This document shows, piece after piece, positions 10,261 to 19,808 of a stretch of 64,000 bases of DNA. Source of the DNA: Acinetobacter seifertii. GTDB taxonomy: Bacteria > Pseudomonadota > Gammaproteobacteria > Pseudomonadales > Moraxellaceae. Below the pieces are notes generated by a model. The model saw nothing but the letters and a program-made list of their open reading frames with translations. It was not told where the DNA came from and did not search any database. The stretch lies in the NCBI RefSeq assembly GCF_000368065.1, contig NZ_KB851200.1, positions 2,039,204 to 2,103,203 of the forward strand. Direction: 5' to 3'. How positions within the stretch are numbered: the first letter of the stretch is position 1; each line of letters starts with the position of its first letter. A program made the translations under genes and the position numbers.

Positions 10261-11865
10261 TTAGTTAGCTGCGAATTGGTTCATTGTGTTTTTAGCATCG
10301 TCATGTGCTTTAAGAGCGTTATCACCAGAGAAGATTTCTTTGTGATCATCACCGATGTCAGAACCCGCCATTGCTTGGTGTTTCACACAAGCGATACCAC
10401 CACGGATTTCTTTACGTTGTACGCCAGCAACATAAGCCAACATACCTTCAGAACCGAAGTAACCTTGTGCAAGCTCATGAGTAGAAAGAGCAGCAGTGTG
10501 GTAAGTCGGAAGTGTGATCAAGTGATGGAACACACCTGCTTCACGAGAAGCATCTGCTTGGAATGTACGGATCTTGTCATCAGCATCAGCAGCTAATTCA
10601 GTATTGTCATATTCAGCGCTCATTAATTTAGCGCGGTCATATGCAGAAACATCTTTACCTTCAGCAACCCAACGGTCGTAAGCTTGTTGACGGAAGTTTA
10701 AAGTCCAGTTAAATGATGGGCTGTTGTTATAAACAAGCTTAGCATTTGGAACAACTTCTTTAACACGGTTAACCATGTGTGCGATTTCTTCTACGTTTGG
10801 AGTCGCAGTTTCGATCCAAAGAAGGTCAGCACCATTTTGAAGGCTAGATACACAGTCAAGTACAACACGGTCAATTTGAGTGTCAGCACGGAACTGATAT
10901 AAACCTGAAGGTAAACGTTTAGGACGGTGTAACTTACCATCACGCTTGATTAAGATTTCATCTTCTTGCGCATCAGCAATGTCAATTTCTTGAGTATCTA
11001 AGTAGCTGATGTATTGAGAAGCGATGTCACCTGGCTCTTTAACCACTGGGATTTTTTGAGTCAAGTCAGCGCCTTCAGAGTCAGTACGCGCAACGATGAT
11101 ACCTTCTTCAAGACCCATTTCTAAGAATGCATAACGTAATGCATGGATCTTAGCAATAAAGTCTTCGTGTGGAACAGTTACTTTACCAGCTTGGTGACCA
11201 CATTGTTTAGCATCAGATACTTGGTTTTCGATTTGAAGCGCACAAGCACCAGCTTCGATCATTTTCTTAGCAAGTAAGTAAGTTGCTTCTTCGTTACCGA
11301 AACCAGCATCGATGTCAGCAATAATTGGCACAACGTGAGTTTCAAAGTTGTCGATTTGAGCTGTGATTTCAGCTGCTTTAGCAGTATCACCAGCTTCTTG
11401 TGCTTTTTTAAGGGCACGGAATAAATCGTTTAATTCTTTTGCGTCAGCTTGACGTAAGAAAGTGTAGATTTCTTCGATCAAAGCAGGAACAGAAGTTTTT
11501 TCGTGCATAGATTGGTCAGGAAGTGGACCGAACTCTGAACGAAGAGCAGCAACCATCCAACCAGAAAGGTAGATATAACGTTTGCTTGTAGTACCGAAGT
11601 ATTTTTTGTTCGCAATCATTTTTTGTTGTGCGATGAAACCATGCCAGCAACCTAATGATTGAGTGTATTTGCTTGAGTCAGCATCGTATTCAGCCATATC
11701 ACGACGCATAATCGCAGCTGTATACTTAGCAATATCTAAACCAGTTTTGAAACGGTTTTGAAGTTGCATACGAGCAGCATCTTCTGGGCTAATGTCTGCC
11801 CAAGTGTTGCCAAATTTTGCTTTTAATTGACGTACTGCATCAATCGCTGTTTGATATGTAGTCAT
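10261..11865 (-). CDS. aceA: Isocitrate lyase
   Basis: Cleaves isocitrate to succinate and glyoxylate, the first step of the glyoxylate shunt used on acetate and fatty acids. Seen: TIM-barrel motifs including PIIADIDAGFGNEEATY and the catalytic loop K-Q-C-G-H (in DAKQCGHQAGK), the variant of the KKCGH signature found in the long Pseudomonas-type enzymes. The length of 534 aa also places it in that long subfamily rather than the 430-aa E. coli type. It is monocistronic; aceB is not adjacent. A LysR gene is divergent 588 bp away and may or may not regulate it. Confidence 0.97.
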   Translation of the reverse strand: MTTYQTAIDAVRQLKAKFGNTWADISPEDAARMQLQNRFKTGLDIAKYTAAIMRRDMAEYDADSSKYTQSLGCWHGFIAQQKMIANKKYFGTTSKRYIYLSGWMVAALRSEFGPLPDQSMHEKTSVPALIEEIYTFLRQADAKELNDLFRALKKAQEAGDTAKAAEITAQIDNFETHVVPIIADIDAGFGNEEATYLLAKKMIEAGACALQIENQVSDAKQCGHQAGKVTVPHEDFIAKIHALRYAFLEMGLEEGIIVARTDSEGADLTQKIPVVKEPGDIASQYISYLDTQEIDIADAQEDEILIKRDGKLHRPKRLPSGLYQFRADTQIDRVVLDCVSSLQNGADLLWIETATPNVEEIAHMVNRVKEVVPNAKLVYNNSPSFNWTLNFRQQAYDRWVAEGKDVSAYDRAKLMSAEYDNTELAADADDKIRTFQADASREAGVFHHLITLPTYHTAALSTHELAQGYFGSEGMLAYVAGVQRKEIRGGIACVKHQAMAGSDIGDDHKEIFSGDNALKAHDDAKNTMNQFAAN

Positions 11866-12453
11866 GATATTGTCCTGTATTCATTTTAGGATTTCATCGA
11901 TTGAAGCCTAGAGTCACGTTACTTAAATTTCTTATGACACCAGCTGCTTCCTCATGAACACAGCTTAGACTTAGCCAATCAATTAATCCAATATCCTTCG
12001 TTAATCTTCAGTATTTATTTAAAAAATATACCAATAAATCGATATTATAAGTAAAACTAAAAAACATAACACTTTGTTTATGAAAACAAAATAATCCTAA
12101 AGGAGTATAGTGTTTTGATGAAAAAACTCTCCAAGTTTTATTTTTATACAATTTTTGGGATTTTTCCATTCATTTTTAGTGTCAAAAGTCAATTGTAAAT
12201 TAGGCGACTTTTGCCAATGTAAAAAGTCAATTTTAATGATAGAACATGGTTAAATATATAAGAAAAATTTTACGTCTATAAACATAAAGTCAAAAACAGA
12301 TCAAAGATAATAAAATCGAGCATTTGAGGTCCTTTTCAAGCATACTTAATTTCAACAAAAAATGTCGTTTTTCTCATCATTTTTTCACACAATGTTCTTT
12401 AAATATGGCATAATTTGAAACAATTTTAGGGTTTTATTTTCGGTATTTTTTTT
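11866..12453. other. 588-bp intergenic region between aceA and LysR gene
   Basis: AT-rich gap between two divergent genes. It holds no convincing ORF. It should contain both promoters. The only structured signal seen is the AAAAGTC motif array at 12184-12232, listed separately, with another AAAGTCAA at 12286-12293. Confidence 0.6.
12184..12232. promoter_or_regulatory. Alternating AAAAGTC/GACTTTT motif array
   Basis: AAAAGTCAATT occurs at 12184-12194 and again at 12222-12232, 38 bp apart. Between them lies the inverted core GACTTTT inside GGCGACTTTTGCC. Three copies in alternating orientation within 49 bp suggest a multi-site operator, for aceA or for the divergent LysR gene. The binding protein is unknown. 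Confidence 0.4.
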
Positions 12454-13443
12454 ATGAATCTGGAACGGGTAGATCTTAATCTATTAATATATCTTGATGT
12501 TCTTCTTCGTGAAAAAAATGTTACACGCGCAGCAGAACAGCTTGGCGTTACTCAACCAGCCATGAGTAATATTTTACGTCGCTTGCGTAATTTATTTAAC
12601 GACCCTCTTCTAATCCGCTCATCGGAAGGAATGACACCGACAGAACGCGCACTCGAATTACAACCACGTATTCGCGATGCCCTTTCTGATCTTTCCATGA
12701 TTTTGGAACCGCGTACCGAATTCCGCCCTTATACCAGCAATCGCGTTTTTCGCATTATGACTTCTGATTATGCAGAAGCAACTCTGGTTCCTCGTCTTGT
12801 AAAAGCTTTACGTTCTGAAGCTCCAAATGTAGTGCTCGACTTTCTTACCCCAAGTGATGTGTCATATAGAGATATGGAACAAGGTAAAGTTGATCTGGCA
12901 ATTAATAGATTTAATGAAATACCGCAAAGTTTCCACCAAGTGTTAGTTTGGCGTGATAGTTTCAGCTGTATTTTGAATGACAAACACCCTGCTGTTACTC
13001 ATTTAAATCTTAAAAGTTACCTAGATGCACAGCATATTTGGGTATCTAAAACAGGTATGGGTGTTGGTTTTGGCGTAAACCCAGATAAACAAGGTGGTTT
13101 AGGCTGGATTGATCAAGCATTAGAACGTATTGGTCAACGTCGTAAAATTTCAGTATTTACTCGCCACTACCAAATGCCAGCCTTGCTTGCTCAAAATGTT
13201 GACCTCATTGCAACGCTTCCAACTCGAATGGCGCGCCTACAAACTCAAAATCCAAAACTGGTTATAAAGGATCCTCCTTTTTATATTCCAGAATTTGAAC
13301 TTAAAATGGCTTGGTGCCCACTATTACACCATCACCCTGCTCATCGCTGGTTACGCCAACTTATTCTATTCGTTGCTCGCCAAATGATCGAAGAAGAAAA
13401 TCGTGAATTTCTTACCAACAATTCACAATTTTCTCACTATTAA
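12454..13443 (+). CDS. LysR family transcriptional regulator (LeuO/NodD-like subgroup)
   Basis: DNA-binding regulator with an N-terminal winged helix-turn-helix (about residues 1-65; NVTRAAEQLGVTQPAMSNILRRLR) and a C-terminal effector domain (about 90-310). The start MNLERVDLNLLIYLDVLLREKNVTRAA is the typical form of the LeuO/NodD/SyrM-like subgroup (quoted only as MNLERVDLNLL). 329 aa is slightly longer than usual, with a His-rich C-terminal segment LLHHHPAHRWLRQL. Target and ligand are unknown; the divergent aceA is an obvious candidate by position only. A terminator follows. Confidence 0.88.
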   Translation: MNLERVDLNLLIYLDVLLREKNVTRAAEQLGVTQPAMSNILRRLRNLFNDPLLIRSSEGMTPTERALELQPRIRDALSDLSMILEPRTEFRPYTSNRVFRIMTSDYAEATLVPRLVKALRSEAPNVVLDFLTPSDVSYRDMEQGKVDLAINRFNEIPQSFHQVLVWRDSFSCILNDKHPAVTHLNLKSYLDAQHIWVSKTGMGVGFGVNPDKQGGLGWIDQALERIGQRRKISVFTRHYQMPALLAQNVDLIATLPTRMARLQTQNPKLVIKDPPFYIPEFELKMAWCPLLHHHPAHRWLRQLILFVARQMIEEENREFLTNNSQFSHY

Positions 13444-13483
13444 ATAAATTTTAATTTAATTGTCTCTTTCAAACATTATCTTT

Positions 13484-13523
13484 AAGCGCTGAGCAATCAA
13501 TCTGATTACCTCAGCGCTTTTTT
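13484..13523 (+). terminator. Intrinsic terminator after the LysR gene
   Basis: Perfect 10-bp stem AAGCGCTGAG (13484-13493) / CTCAGCGCTT (13510-13519), with an inner AATCA/TGATT extension and a T tract. Confidence 0.9.
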
Positions 13524-13566
13524 GTGTTAAAACATAGTCATAATAATGATGAACCTCGGGTGATTT

Positions 13567-14892
13567 GTGAGTCTCTTTCAAAATATCATTATCATCGTAC
13601 TGCTCATCATCGCAGCAGGCTTTTTATCTTTAACTGAAATTGCACTGGCTGGCGCCAGAAAAGTGAAGTTAAAAATTTTAGCTGAAGCTGGCGAGGAACG
13701 TGCTCAACAGGTACTTGATTTACAAGAACAATCTGCAGACTTTTTTGCAGCATCCCAAATTGGACTAAATGCTGTTGCAATTTTAGGCGGTATTTTAGGC
13801 GAAGCTGCTTTCCGTCCATTTTTTGTGACTTTAGTTGACCGGTTCTATGTAGGTCCCTGGTCGCAAACAATTGGTTTTGCTCTATCTTTTACTTTAGTAA
13901 CATCGCTATTTATTTTATTTGCCGATCTTATGCCAAAACGCTTGGCTATGATTGCCCCAGAAAAAATTGCAATTAGTGTTATCAATCCAATTCAGGTTTT
14001 TATTAAAGTTTGTAAACCTTTGGCTTGGGGAATTAATGCCATCGCGAACCTGTTATTCCGCTTATTTAAAGTAAATACAACTCGAGAAGACAATATTACT
14101 TTTGATGATATCTCAGCTGTTATGGATGCAGGTGCCCAAGCAGGTGTACTTCAAAAACAAGAACATCATTTTATTGAAAATGTTTTTGAACTAGAAGAAC
14201 GCAACGTACCATCGAGTATGACGACGCGTGAAAATGTTGTTTATTTCACTTTAAACGAACATGAAGACAGTATTCGACAAAAATTAGCAGAATATCCTTA
14301 TTCTAAATTTTTAGTGTGTAATGAAAATATTGATCAGGTTATTGGGTATGTAGATGCCAAAGATTTTCTTGTCCGCATTTTAAATAACCAATCACCCACT
14401 CAATTAAATGAATCTACTATTCGTAATGTTCTAATTATTCCTGACACATTAACCCTTTCTGAATTACTTGATCGCTTCCGATCAACAAAAGAAAAGTTCG
14501 CTGTTGTAATTAATGAATATGCGCTTGTAGTTGGTGTTATCACCTTAAGCGATATCATGATTACCGTAATGGGTGACTGGGTTACCCCAATTGAAGAAGA
14601 ACAGCAAATCATTAAACGTGACAATAACTCTTGGTTAATTGATGGCAGTACACCAATTGATGACCTGAGACATGCTCTTGAAATTGACGAAATGCCCGAT
14701 GAAGAGAATTATGAAACGCTAGCAGGTTTTATGATGTATCGTTTACGCAAAATTCCTCGTCCAGCCGATTTTGTCGAATTTGGTGGTTATAAATTTGAAG
14801 TTGTCGATGTGGATCATTTTAAAATCGATCAACTATTAGTTACTCGCGTATTAGAAAAATCTGAATTACATTCACCAACTGACGAAAATTGA
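13567..14892 (+). CDS. CNNM/CBS domain membrane protein (CorC/HlyC family)
   Basis: Inner-membrane protein of the CNNM-CBS-CorC_HlyC architecture, linked to magnesium/cobalt transport or efflux (also annotated hemolysin family, YtfL/YfjD-like). Seen: a CNNM (DUF21) domain with four hydrophobic segments in residues 1-195, a CBS pair at about 215-340 (DVVITL-type repeats around IGYVDAKDFLVRIL and VVGVITLSDIMITVMG), and the C-terminal CorC/HlyC domain from about 360 (NSWLIDGSTPIDDL). Translation starts at GTG, the only start that keeps the first membrane helix. 441 aa. The exact transport role is inference from the family. Confidence 0.88.
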   Translation: MSLFQNIIIIVLLIIAAGFLSLTEIALAGARKVKLKILAEAGEERAQQVLDLQEQSADFFAASQIGLNAVAILGGILGEAAFRPFFVTLVDRFYVGPWSQTIGFALSFTLVTSLFILFADLMPKRLAMIAPEKIAISVINPIQVFIKVCKPLAWGINAIANLLFRLFKVNTTREDNITFDDISAVMDAGAQAGVLQKQEHHFIENVFELEERNVPSSMTTRENVVYFTLNEHEDSIRQKLAEYPYSKFLVCNENIDQVIGYVDAKDFLVRILNNQSPTQLNESTIRNVLIIPDTLTLSELLDRFRSTKEKFAVVINEYALVVGVITLSDIMITVMGDWVTPIEEEQQIIKRDNNSWLIDGSTPIDDLRHALEIDEMPDEENYETLAGFMMYRLRKIPRPADFVEFGGYKFEVVDVDHFKIDQLLVTRVLEKSELHSPTDEN

Positions 14893-14905
14893 TTTATTTT
14901 GGTGC

Positions 14906-14937
14906 AAAATATCCTGCCAAAAGCAGGATATTTTTTT
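14906..14937 (+). terminator. Intrinsic terminator after the CNNM gene
   Basis: Stem AAAATATCCTGC / GCAGGATATTTT, loop CAAAA, T tract. Confidence 0.9.
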
Positions 14938-15442
14938 AATATGAATAAGTAATTATTAAATTCACGCTTTCATTTAATATTCTTCATTATTAAAAGTTTA
15001 ATTAATTATGCTAATCATATTTATAAATATAAAGATTAACCTCTTAATTAAAATAAAAAAATTGAGTTCAATTGAAATGAAAATTTGCGAATAAAGCATT
15101 TACAACCCCATCAGCCTTAGGTAACGTAGACATTACAAGCCTTGTAAATGGGTCTTCTTCTCATCTCAATGCTCAAAGTAAGTATAATTCTTCAAAATAT
15201 ATGATAATTTTAAATATGATAAAACCTTTATATAAATGTAAAACCACTATATATAATAAATAAACTAAGCCATTAATATATATGTTCAGTATTTCCTAAG
15301 AATATACCTTTTTAATTGAATATATATTAACCAAATAAACTAAATATATTATTTGTTTTTTTAATAAAAATTCATAAGAATAATAAAAGTCAAAGTTTGG
15401 AATAAACTTGTTCAGTAAAACTAAAGGCAAAGGATTGATTGT
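14938..15442. other. 505-bp AT-rich intergenic region with one GC-richer island
   Basis: Between a terminator and the CitMHS gene. Most of it is very AT-rich. A distinct stretch at about 15091-15180 is much less AT-rich and reads without stops for about 30 codons in one frame, but has no start or ribosome binding site; it is bounded by a 9-bp inverted repeat (listed separately). The promoter of the CitMHS gene should lie near the end. Confidence 0.6.
15097..15150. repeat. Inverted repeat CATTTACAA/TTGTAAATG around a GC-richer island
   Basis: CATTTACAA at 15097-15105 is perfectly inverted as TTGTAAATG at 15142-15150, enclosing 36 bases. It could be the stem of a small RNA or a leftover of a decayed gene. 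Confidence 0.4.
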
Positions 15443-16780
15443 ATGCTGACATTACTTGGTGTTGGCATGATTTTGTGCTTCATGTACTTAATCATGTCCA
15501 AACGTTTGAGCCCTATTATTGCTTTAATTCTTATCCCATTTATTTTTTCTCTTATTGCTTGGGGCCTAGGTCACTACTTTGAAAGCTTAAGTCATATTGA
15601 GCTTAAAGGTCTCAGCGAGATGATGCTAGAAGGCATCAAAAAACTTGCACCTACTGGTGTAATGCTATTATTTGCAATTTTATATTTTGCCTTAATGATC
15701 GATGCAGGTCTTTTCGATCCCCCGGTTAAATGGATTTTGAAAAAGGTTAAAGGCGATCCTCTAAAAATTACATTAGGGACCGTTTTTTTAACGACATTAG
15801 TTTCCCTTGATGGTGATGGATCAACGACATATATGATTTGTGTGGCAGCTATGCTTCCTCTCTATCAGCGACTTGGTATGAATACACTGATCATGACAGC
15901 ACTTATGTTGTTATGTAGTGGTGTAATGAACCTTACGCCATGGGGTGGACCTACTGCCCGCGCAGCGAGTGCACTTCAAGTCGACCCAAGCCATATTTTT
16001 GTACCAATGATTCTTCCAATGATTATTAGTATTGGCTGGTTATTCTTCTTGGCATATTTATATGGTCGCTATGAGCAAAAACGTTTAGGCGTGATTGAGC
16101 TTGAAAGTCATCATGGTGACAATATTACTGTTTCAAAAGATCCAGAAGCGACTCGTCCACATTTGCGTAAAGTAAATATGGTACTCACCATTATTCTTAT
16201 GATTGCGTTGATCAAAGGTATTTTACCAATGTCAGTGTTATTCATGCTGGCGTTCTGTATTGCGATGCTTATCAACTATCCAGATGTTGATATGCAGAAG
16301 AAACGTATCGCTATGCATGCAGATAGTATCTTGGCTGTGGTAGGTTTAATTTTTGCGGCAGGTATTTTTACAGGTATTTTATCTGGCACAGGCATGGTTG
16401 AAGCGATGTCTAAAGAATTCGTCGCAATGATTCCTGCAAGTATGGGACCTTATCTGGCACCAATTACAGCGTTGGTAAGCATGCCTTTGACGTTCTTTAT
16501 GTCAAATGATGCATTCTTCTATGGTGTATTACCTATTCTTGCTGAAGCTGCTTCACATTATGGTATTAGTCCAGAAGCGATTGCTCGTGCATCAATTGTA
16601 GGCCAACCTGTACACTTATTATCACCACTTGTTCCATCAACTTACTTGTTATGTGGTCTTGCTAAAGTCGATTTTGCAGATCATCAAAAGTTCACTTTTA
16701 AGTGGGCATTTATTACTTGTATGGTGTTAATGGGTACAGCTTTGGTGATTGGTGTTTTCCCACTTTTTAGTGCGATCTAA
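15443..16780 (+). CDS. CitMHS family citrate/metal:proton symporter
   Basis: Inner-membrane transporter of the CitMHS family, which takes up citrate as a metal complex. Seen: about 11-12 hydrophobic segments, the family's SLDGDGSTTYMI motif at about residues 115-126, a cytosolic loop at about 225-245, and a second conserved stretch FMSNDAFFYGVLPIL. 445 aa is typical. AAGGA eight to nine bases before the ATG supports the start. No two-component citrate regulator is adjacent. The true substrate could be another di- or tricarboxylate. Confidence 0.88.
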   Translation: MLTLLGVGMILCFMYLIMSKRLSPIIALILIPFIFSLIAWGLGHYFESLSHIELKGLSEMMLEGIKKLAPTGVMLLFAILYFALMIDAGLFDPPVKWILKKVKGDPLKITLGTVFLTTLVSLDGDGSTTYMICVAAMLPLYQRLGMNTLIMTALMLLCSGVMNLTPWGGPTARAASALQVDPSHIFVPMILPMIISIGWLFFLAYLYGRYEQKRLGVIELESHHGDNITVSKDPEATRPHLRKVNMVLTIILMIALIKGILPMSVLFMLAFCIAMLINYPDVDMQKKRIAMHADSILAVVGLIFAAGIFTGILSGTGMVEAMSKEFVAMIPASMGPYLAPITALVSMPLTFFMSNDAFFYGVLPILAEAASHYGISPEAIARASIVGQPVHLLSPLVPSTYLLCGLAKVDFADHQKFTFKWAFITCMVLMGTALVIGVFPLFSAI

Positions 16781-16794
16781 CTACATTTTGCTAT

Positions 16795-16828
16795 AAAAAT
16801 AAAAGCCCCAATTGGGGCTTTTATTTTT
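16795..16828. terminator. Bidirectional terminator between convergent genes
   Basis: Perfect 15-bp stem AAAAATAAAAGCCCC / GGGGCTTTTATTTTT with loop AATT; serves the CitMHS gene and the convergent minus-strand gene, whose stop codon it touches. Confidence 0.95.
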
Positions 16829-17340
16829 TATTTATTTACATACTCAATCATGGCGTCCAAGAACGCATGAAAGTGCAAGCTAATATCTTCTTCTAAAATT
16901 TTATAGGCATTATCAAATTGCACCATTGGCCAACCTTCTTTCCAAAATGGGAAGATATCATGCAAGTCATGAGTAACTATTGCATCTTCACGAACAATTG
17001 CTTGTGAAATTTGTGCCAAAACTTGCGCTGTTTCTGCCCCATCAATAGCTAAATAATCAATACCACGCGCTTTTAAAATACGAATTCGATCTTTTTTATA
17101 GCGAATTTTTTTAGCTTGAGCTGCATTTAAACCTAGTGCAAGAGTCACTGCCTCTACAAACTTCTCTTCAAAATTTGTATTTAGTGCCACCAAAGCCTGT
17201 TTATGCGCTTCCTGACGTCCTGCTTTCCCCCCGCTACGGATAATCTCATTTGCTTCCGTATCTAGCTTATCTTTTTTCATCGACTGTAAAATGTCTAAAA
17301 TTTCGATATCGCTTAAAGATTCAGGAGATTGCTCAAACAT
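16828..17340 (-). CDS. Conserved hypothetical protein, 170 aa
   Basis: Not recognised. The ATG at 17340 (MFEQSPESL) is chosen because AAGGA lies five bases before it; an upstream start at 17370 lacks such a site. Soluble, no signal or membrane segment. Seen: a helical N-terminal half with RSGGKAGRQEAHKQAL and a basic KKIRYKKDRIRILKARGIDY stretch, then an acidic C-terminal half with DLHDIFPFWKEGWPMVQFD. The basic region could contact nucleic acid, but nothing proves this. It stands alone, convergent with the CitMHS gene. Confidence 0.72.
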   Translation of the reverse strand: MFEQSPESLSDIEILDILQSMKKDKLDTEANEIIRSGGKAGRQEAHKQALVALNTNFEEKFVEAVTLALGLNAAQAKKIRYKKDRIRILKARGIDYLAIDGAETAQVLAQISQAIVREDAIVTHDLHDIFPFWKEGWPMVQFDNAYKILEEDISLHFHAFLDAMIEYVNK

Positions 17341-17515
17341 AGGAGTCCTTATACATACAACTAAAGGCACATTCTCTCATAAAAGCGATATTAAAGCAGA
17401 ACAAAATTTTAAATAGCCTCTTACCTTGACTATTTTTATAGCCTTAATTTCAGAGATACCACTCATAAAAATCAGATAATTCTTTGGTTATAATTTTTAA
17501 TGTTTGCCAAATTAG

Positions 17516-17548
17516 TTTTACCCTGATAATATTATTTTACCCTGATAA
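17516..17548. promoter_or_regulatory. Direct repeat TTTTACCCTGATAA x2 before the DUF2239 gene
   Basis: The 14-mer TTTTACCCTGATAA occurs exactly at 17516-17529 and 17535-17548, 19 bp apart start to start, ending 15 bp before the ATG. Tandem short repeats of this kind are typical operators of ribbon-helix-helix repressors, and the adjacent gene product has a segment resembling that fold, so autoregulation is plausible. Confidence 0.5.
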
Positions 17549-17563
17549 AAATATGTGGCAAAA

Positions 17564-18112
17564 ATGAATACAACAATCACCTATACCGCTTTTACTGGAA
17601 GCACACTTATTGCAAGCGACTCCCTTGTTGAACTTGCAAAAAAACTAAAACATCTTCCTAAAACAACGGAAAATATTCTGATTTTTAATGATCAAACAGG
17701 TCAACAAATTGATCTTGATCTTTCTGGTTCAGAACAAGATTTTCAACAACGTTATGCTGAACCTGAAGAAATTAAAAAAGTTGGTCGACCTAAACTTGGC
17801 GTAATTTCGCGTGAAATCACTTTACAGAAAAAACATTGGGATTGGTTAGATCAACAAAGTGCGAGTGCATCAGCAGTAATTCGTAAGTTAATTGATAAAG
17901 AGTTAAATAATCCAAATTCTGAAGGCAATATTCTGCTTGCCAAACAAGCCATCGACCGTTTTATGTCTGCTATGTTAGGCAATATGCCAAATTATGAGGA
18001 AGCAACACGCGCCTTATATCAAGGTGATCGAGATACATTCTTAAAGATGATTCAGAACTACCCTAAAGATTTAAGAGAATATTTAACTTTAAAAATCCAA
18101 AGTATTTTCTAA
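17564..18112 (+). CDS. DUF2239 family protein, ribbon-helix-helix-like segment
   Basis: Function unknown. Seen: an N-terminal DUF2239-type beta-rich part (YTAFTGSTLIASDSL), the conserved VGRPKLGVISREITL, then KKHWDWLDQQ and ASAVIRKLIDKEL. The order REITL strand, helix, turn, helix looks like a ribbon-helix-helix DNA-binding unit at about residues 85-115. The C-terminal part is helical. 182 aa from ATG 17564; a GTG at 17555 would add three residues, and neither start has a strong ribosome binding site. Two exact 14-bp direct repeats sit just upstream. A regulator of its own gene is the simplest inference. Confidence 0.78.
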   Translation: MNTTITYTAFTGSTLIASDSLVELAKKLKHLPKTTENILIFNDQTGQQIDLDLSGSEQDFQQRYAEPEEIKKVGRPKLGVISREITLQKKHWDWLDQQSASASAVIRKLIDKELNNPNSEGNILLAKQAIDRFMSAMLGNMPNYEEATRALYQGDRDTFLKMIQNYPKDLREYLTLKIQSIF

Positions 18113-18119
18113 ACTCAAT

Positions 18120-18145
18120 AAAAAACCCGCTTACGCGGGTTTTTT
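18120..18145. terminator. Bidirectional terminator between DUF2239 gene and cysN
   Basis: Stem AAAAAACCCGC / GCGGGTTTTTT with loop TTAC. Confidence 0.95.
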
Positions 18146-18164
18146 GGAACTCATTTTCAATCTA

Positions 18165-19778
18165 TTAAAGACGAACCAATTCCACGATTTTTTCTACTGC
18201 TTCTTCTACTGTTTCAGCAGTTATCTCAGTATCTGTACCATCCACAGAAGTTGTAATAGTTACAACACCAGTCTCACGTAACAGAACCAATTGCTCAGCT
18301 GTTAAACTTGCTTTCGCGATTGCAACTACACCTTGCTGAATCAGCAAACTTTCTAAGACTTGAGCTTTTTCAATTAATTGTGCAGAAACACCAATAGCAG
18401 CAGGTTTTTGACCTAAACGAGCAGCACGGTCTTCGGCAGTAACAGCATTGCTATGAGCAGTCCATTCTACCGCAGCTTCTACCATGCCCGCGCCAACAGT
18501 CACGTTACTTAAACGGTCAATAAAAATAAATGAACCTGTATAACGAGAGTCTTGATATTGGTCAAATACTACTGGAGCATCAAACTCAACTACCACATCG
18601 GCAATTGCATTTAACTCAAGCTCTTCTACTTGAGTATGCTCAAGTGTATTTACATTCACACGGTAGTGAATGTTCTTCACTTTTGCTGGAACGGTTTGTG
18701 TACCAATCTTAATGTTGTACAACTTACCTTTTACAAGCGGGTGCTCATTCATCCATACCACAGAAGCACGAACGCTACGTGAAATTAATGGTTGCTCACC
18801 TGCACGTACCAGCACGTTACCACGGCTAATATCAATTTCGTCGTTTAACGTTAATGTAACTGCTTGACCAGCCACTGCTTGCTCAAGGTTACCGTCAAAA
18901 GTAACGATTTCTTTAACCGTAGAACGCTTACCAGAAGGTAACGCTACAATTTCGTCACCGACTTTAATTTCACCTAAAGCAACAGTACCCGCAAAACCAC
19001 GGAAGTCGAGGTTTGGACGGTTCACATACTGAACAGGGAAACGGAATTCGTGTTTGTTTGATTCGCGGCTAATTTCCACAGACTCAAGAATACTCATCAA
19101 GGTTTGACCCTTGTACCAAGGAGTATGAGCAGATGGATTTACAACGTTATCGCCATTTAAAGCAGAAATCGGAACAAATAAGATATTAGCTGGGCGACGC
19201 TCACCTAACTGGCTCACGAACGCATCATATTCAATCTGAATCTCATTAAAACGCTCAGGTGAATATTCAACCAAGTCCATTTTATTAATGGCAACAACAA
19301 TATTTTTAATACCAAGCAAACTAGCAATAAATGTATGACGACGCGTTTGTGTTTGAACACCATAGCGCGCATCAATCAAGATAATTGCAAGATCAGCAGT
19401 CGATGCACCAGTAGCCATGTTGCGGGTATATTGTTCATGTCCCGGTGTATCAGCAATAATAAATTTACGCTTTTCAGTCGAGAAATAGCGATAAGCTACA
19501 TCAATAGTAATACCTTGCTCACGCTCAGCCTGCAAACCATCTACAAGCAACGCCAAATCTGGTGCATCACCCGTCGTACCTACTTTTTTACTGTCACGTG
19601 TTACAGCTTGCAATTGATCTTCATAAATCAATTTTGAATCGTAAAGTAAACGGCCAATTAAGGTACTTTTACCATCATCTACGTTACCGCAAGTCAAAAA
19701 ACGCAAAAGGTCTTTTTGTTCATGCTGTTTTAAATAAGCCAGAATGTCTTGGCTGATTAAGTCTGATTGATGAGACAT
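18165..19778 (-). CDS. cysN: Sulfate adenylyltransferase subunit 1 (GTPase CysN)
   Basis: GTPase subunit of ATP sulfurylase; GTP hydrolysis drives synthesis of adenosine 5'-phosphosulfate from sulfate and ATP by CysD. Seen: P-loop GNVDDGKST at residues 31-39, DTPGHEQY, and NKMD, then elongation-factor-like beta-barrel domains. 537 aa. The C-terminal 65 residues beyond the usual E. coli length (475 aa) are rich in Ala, Glu and Val and do not resemble an APS kinase domain (no second P-loop), so this is not a CysNC fusion. It lies 30 bp after cysD. Confidence 0.96.
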   Translation of the reverse strand: MSHQSDLISQDILAYLKQHEQKDLLRFLTCGNVDDGKSTLIGRLLYDSKLIYEDQLQAVTRDSKKVGTTGDAPDLALLVDGLQAEREQGITIDVAYRYFSTEKRKFIIADTPGHEQYTRNMATGASTADLAIILIDARYGVQTQTRRHTFIASLLGIKNIVVAINKMDLVEYSPERFNEIQIEYDAFVSQLGERRPANILFVPISALNGDNVVNPSAHTPWYKGQTLMSILESVEISRESNKHEFRFPVQYVNRPNLDFRGFAGTVALGEIKVGDEIVALPSGKRSTVKEIVTFDGNLEQAVAGQAVTLTLNDEIDISRGNVLVRAGEQPLISRSVRASVVWMNEHPLVKGKLYNIKIGTQTVPAKVKNIHYRVNVNTLEHTQVEELELNAIADVVVEFDAPVVFDQYQDSRYTGSFIFIDRLSNVTVGAGMVEAAVEWTAHSNAVTAEDRAARLGQKPAAIGVSAQLIEKAQVLESLLIQQGVVAIAKASLTAEQLVLLRETGVVTITTSVDGTDTEITAETVEEAVEKIVELVRL

Positions 19779-19808
19779 TGCTCAAACTCCACAAATTTAG
19801 AAACTGTC

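Noticed and set aside
18165..19778. CysN-CysC fusion because of the long C-terminus
   Set aside because: No second P-loop or kinase motif in the extra C-terminal residues.
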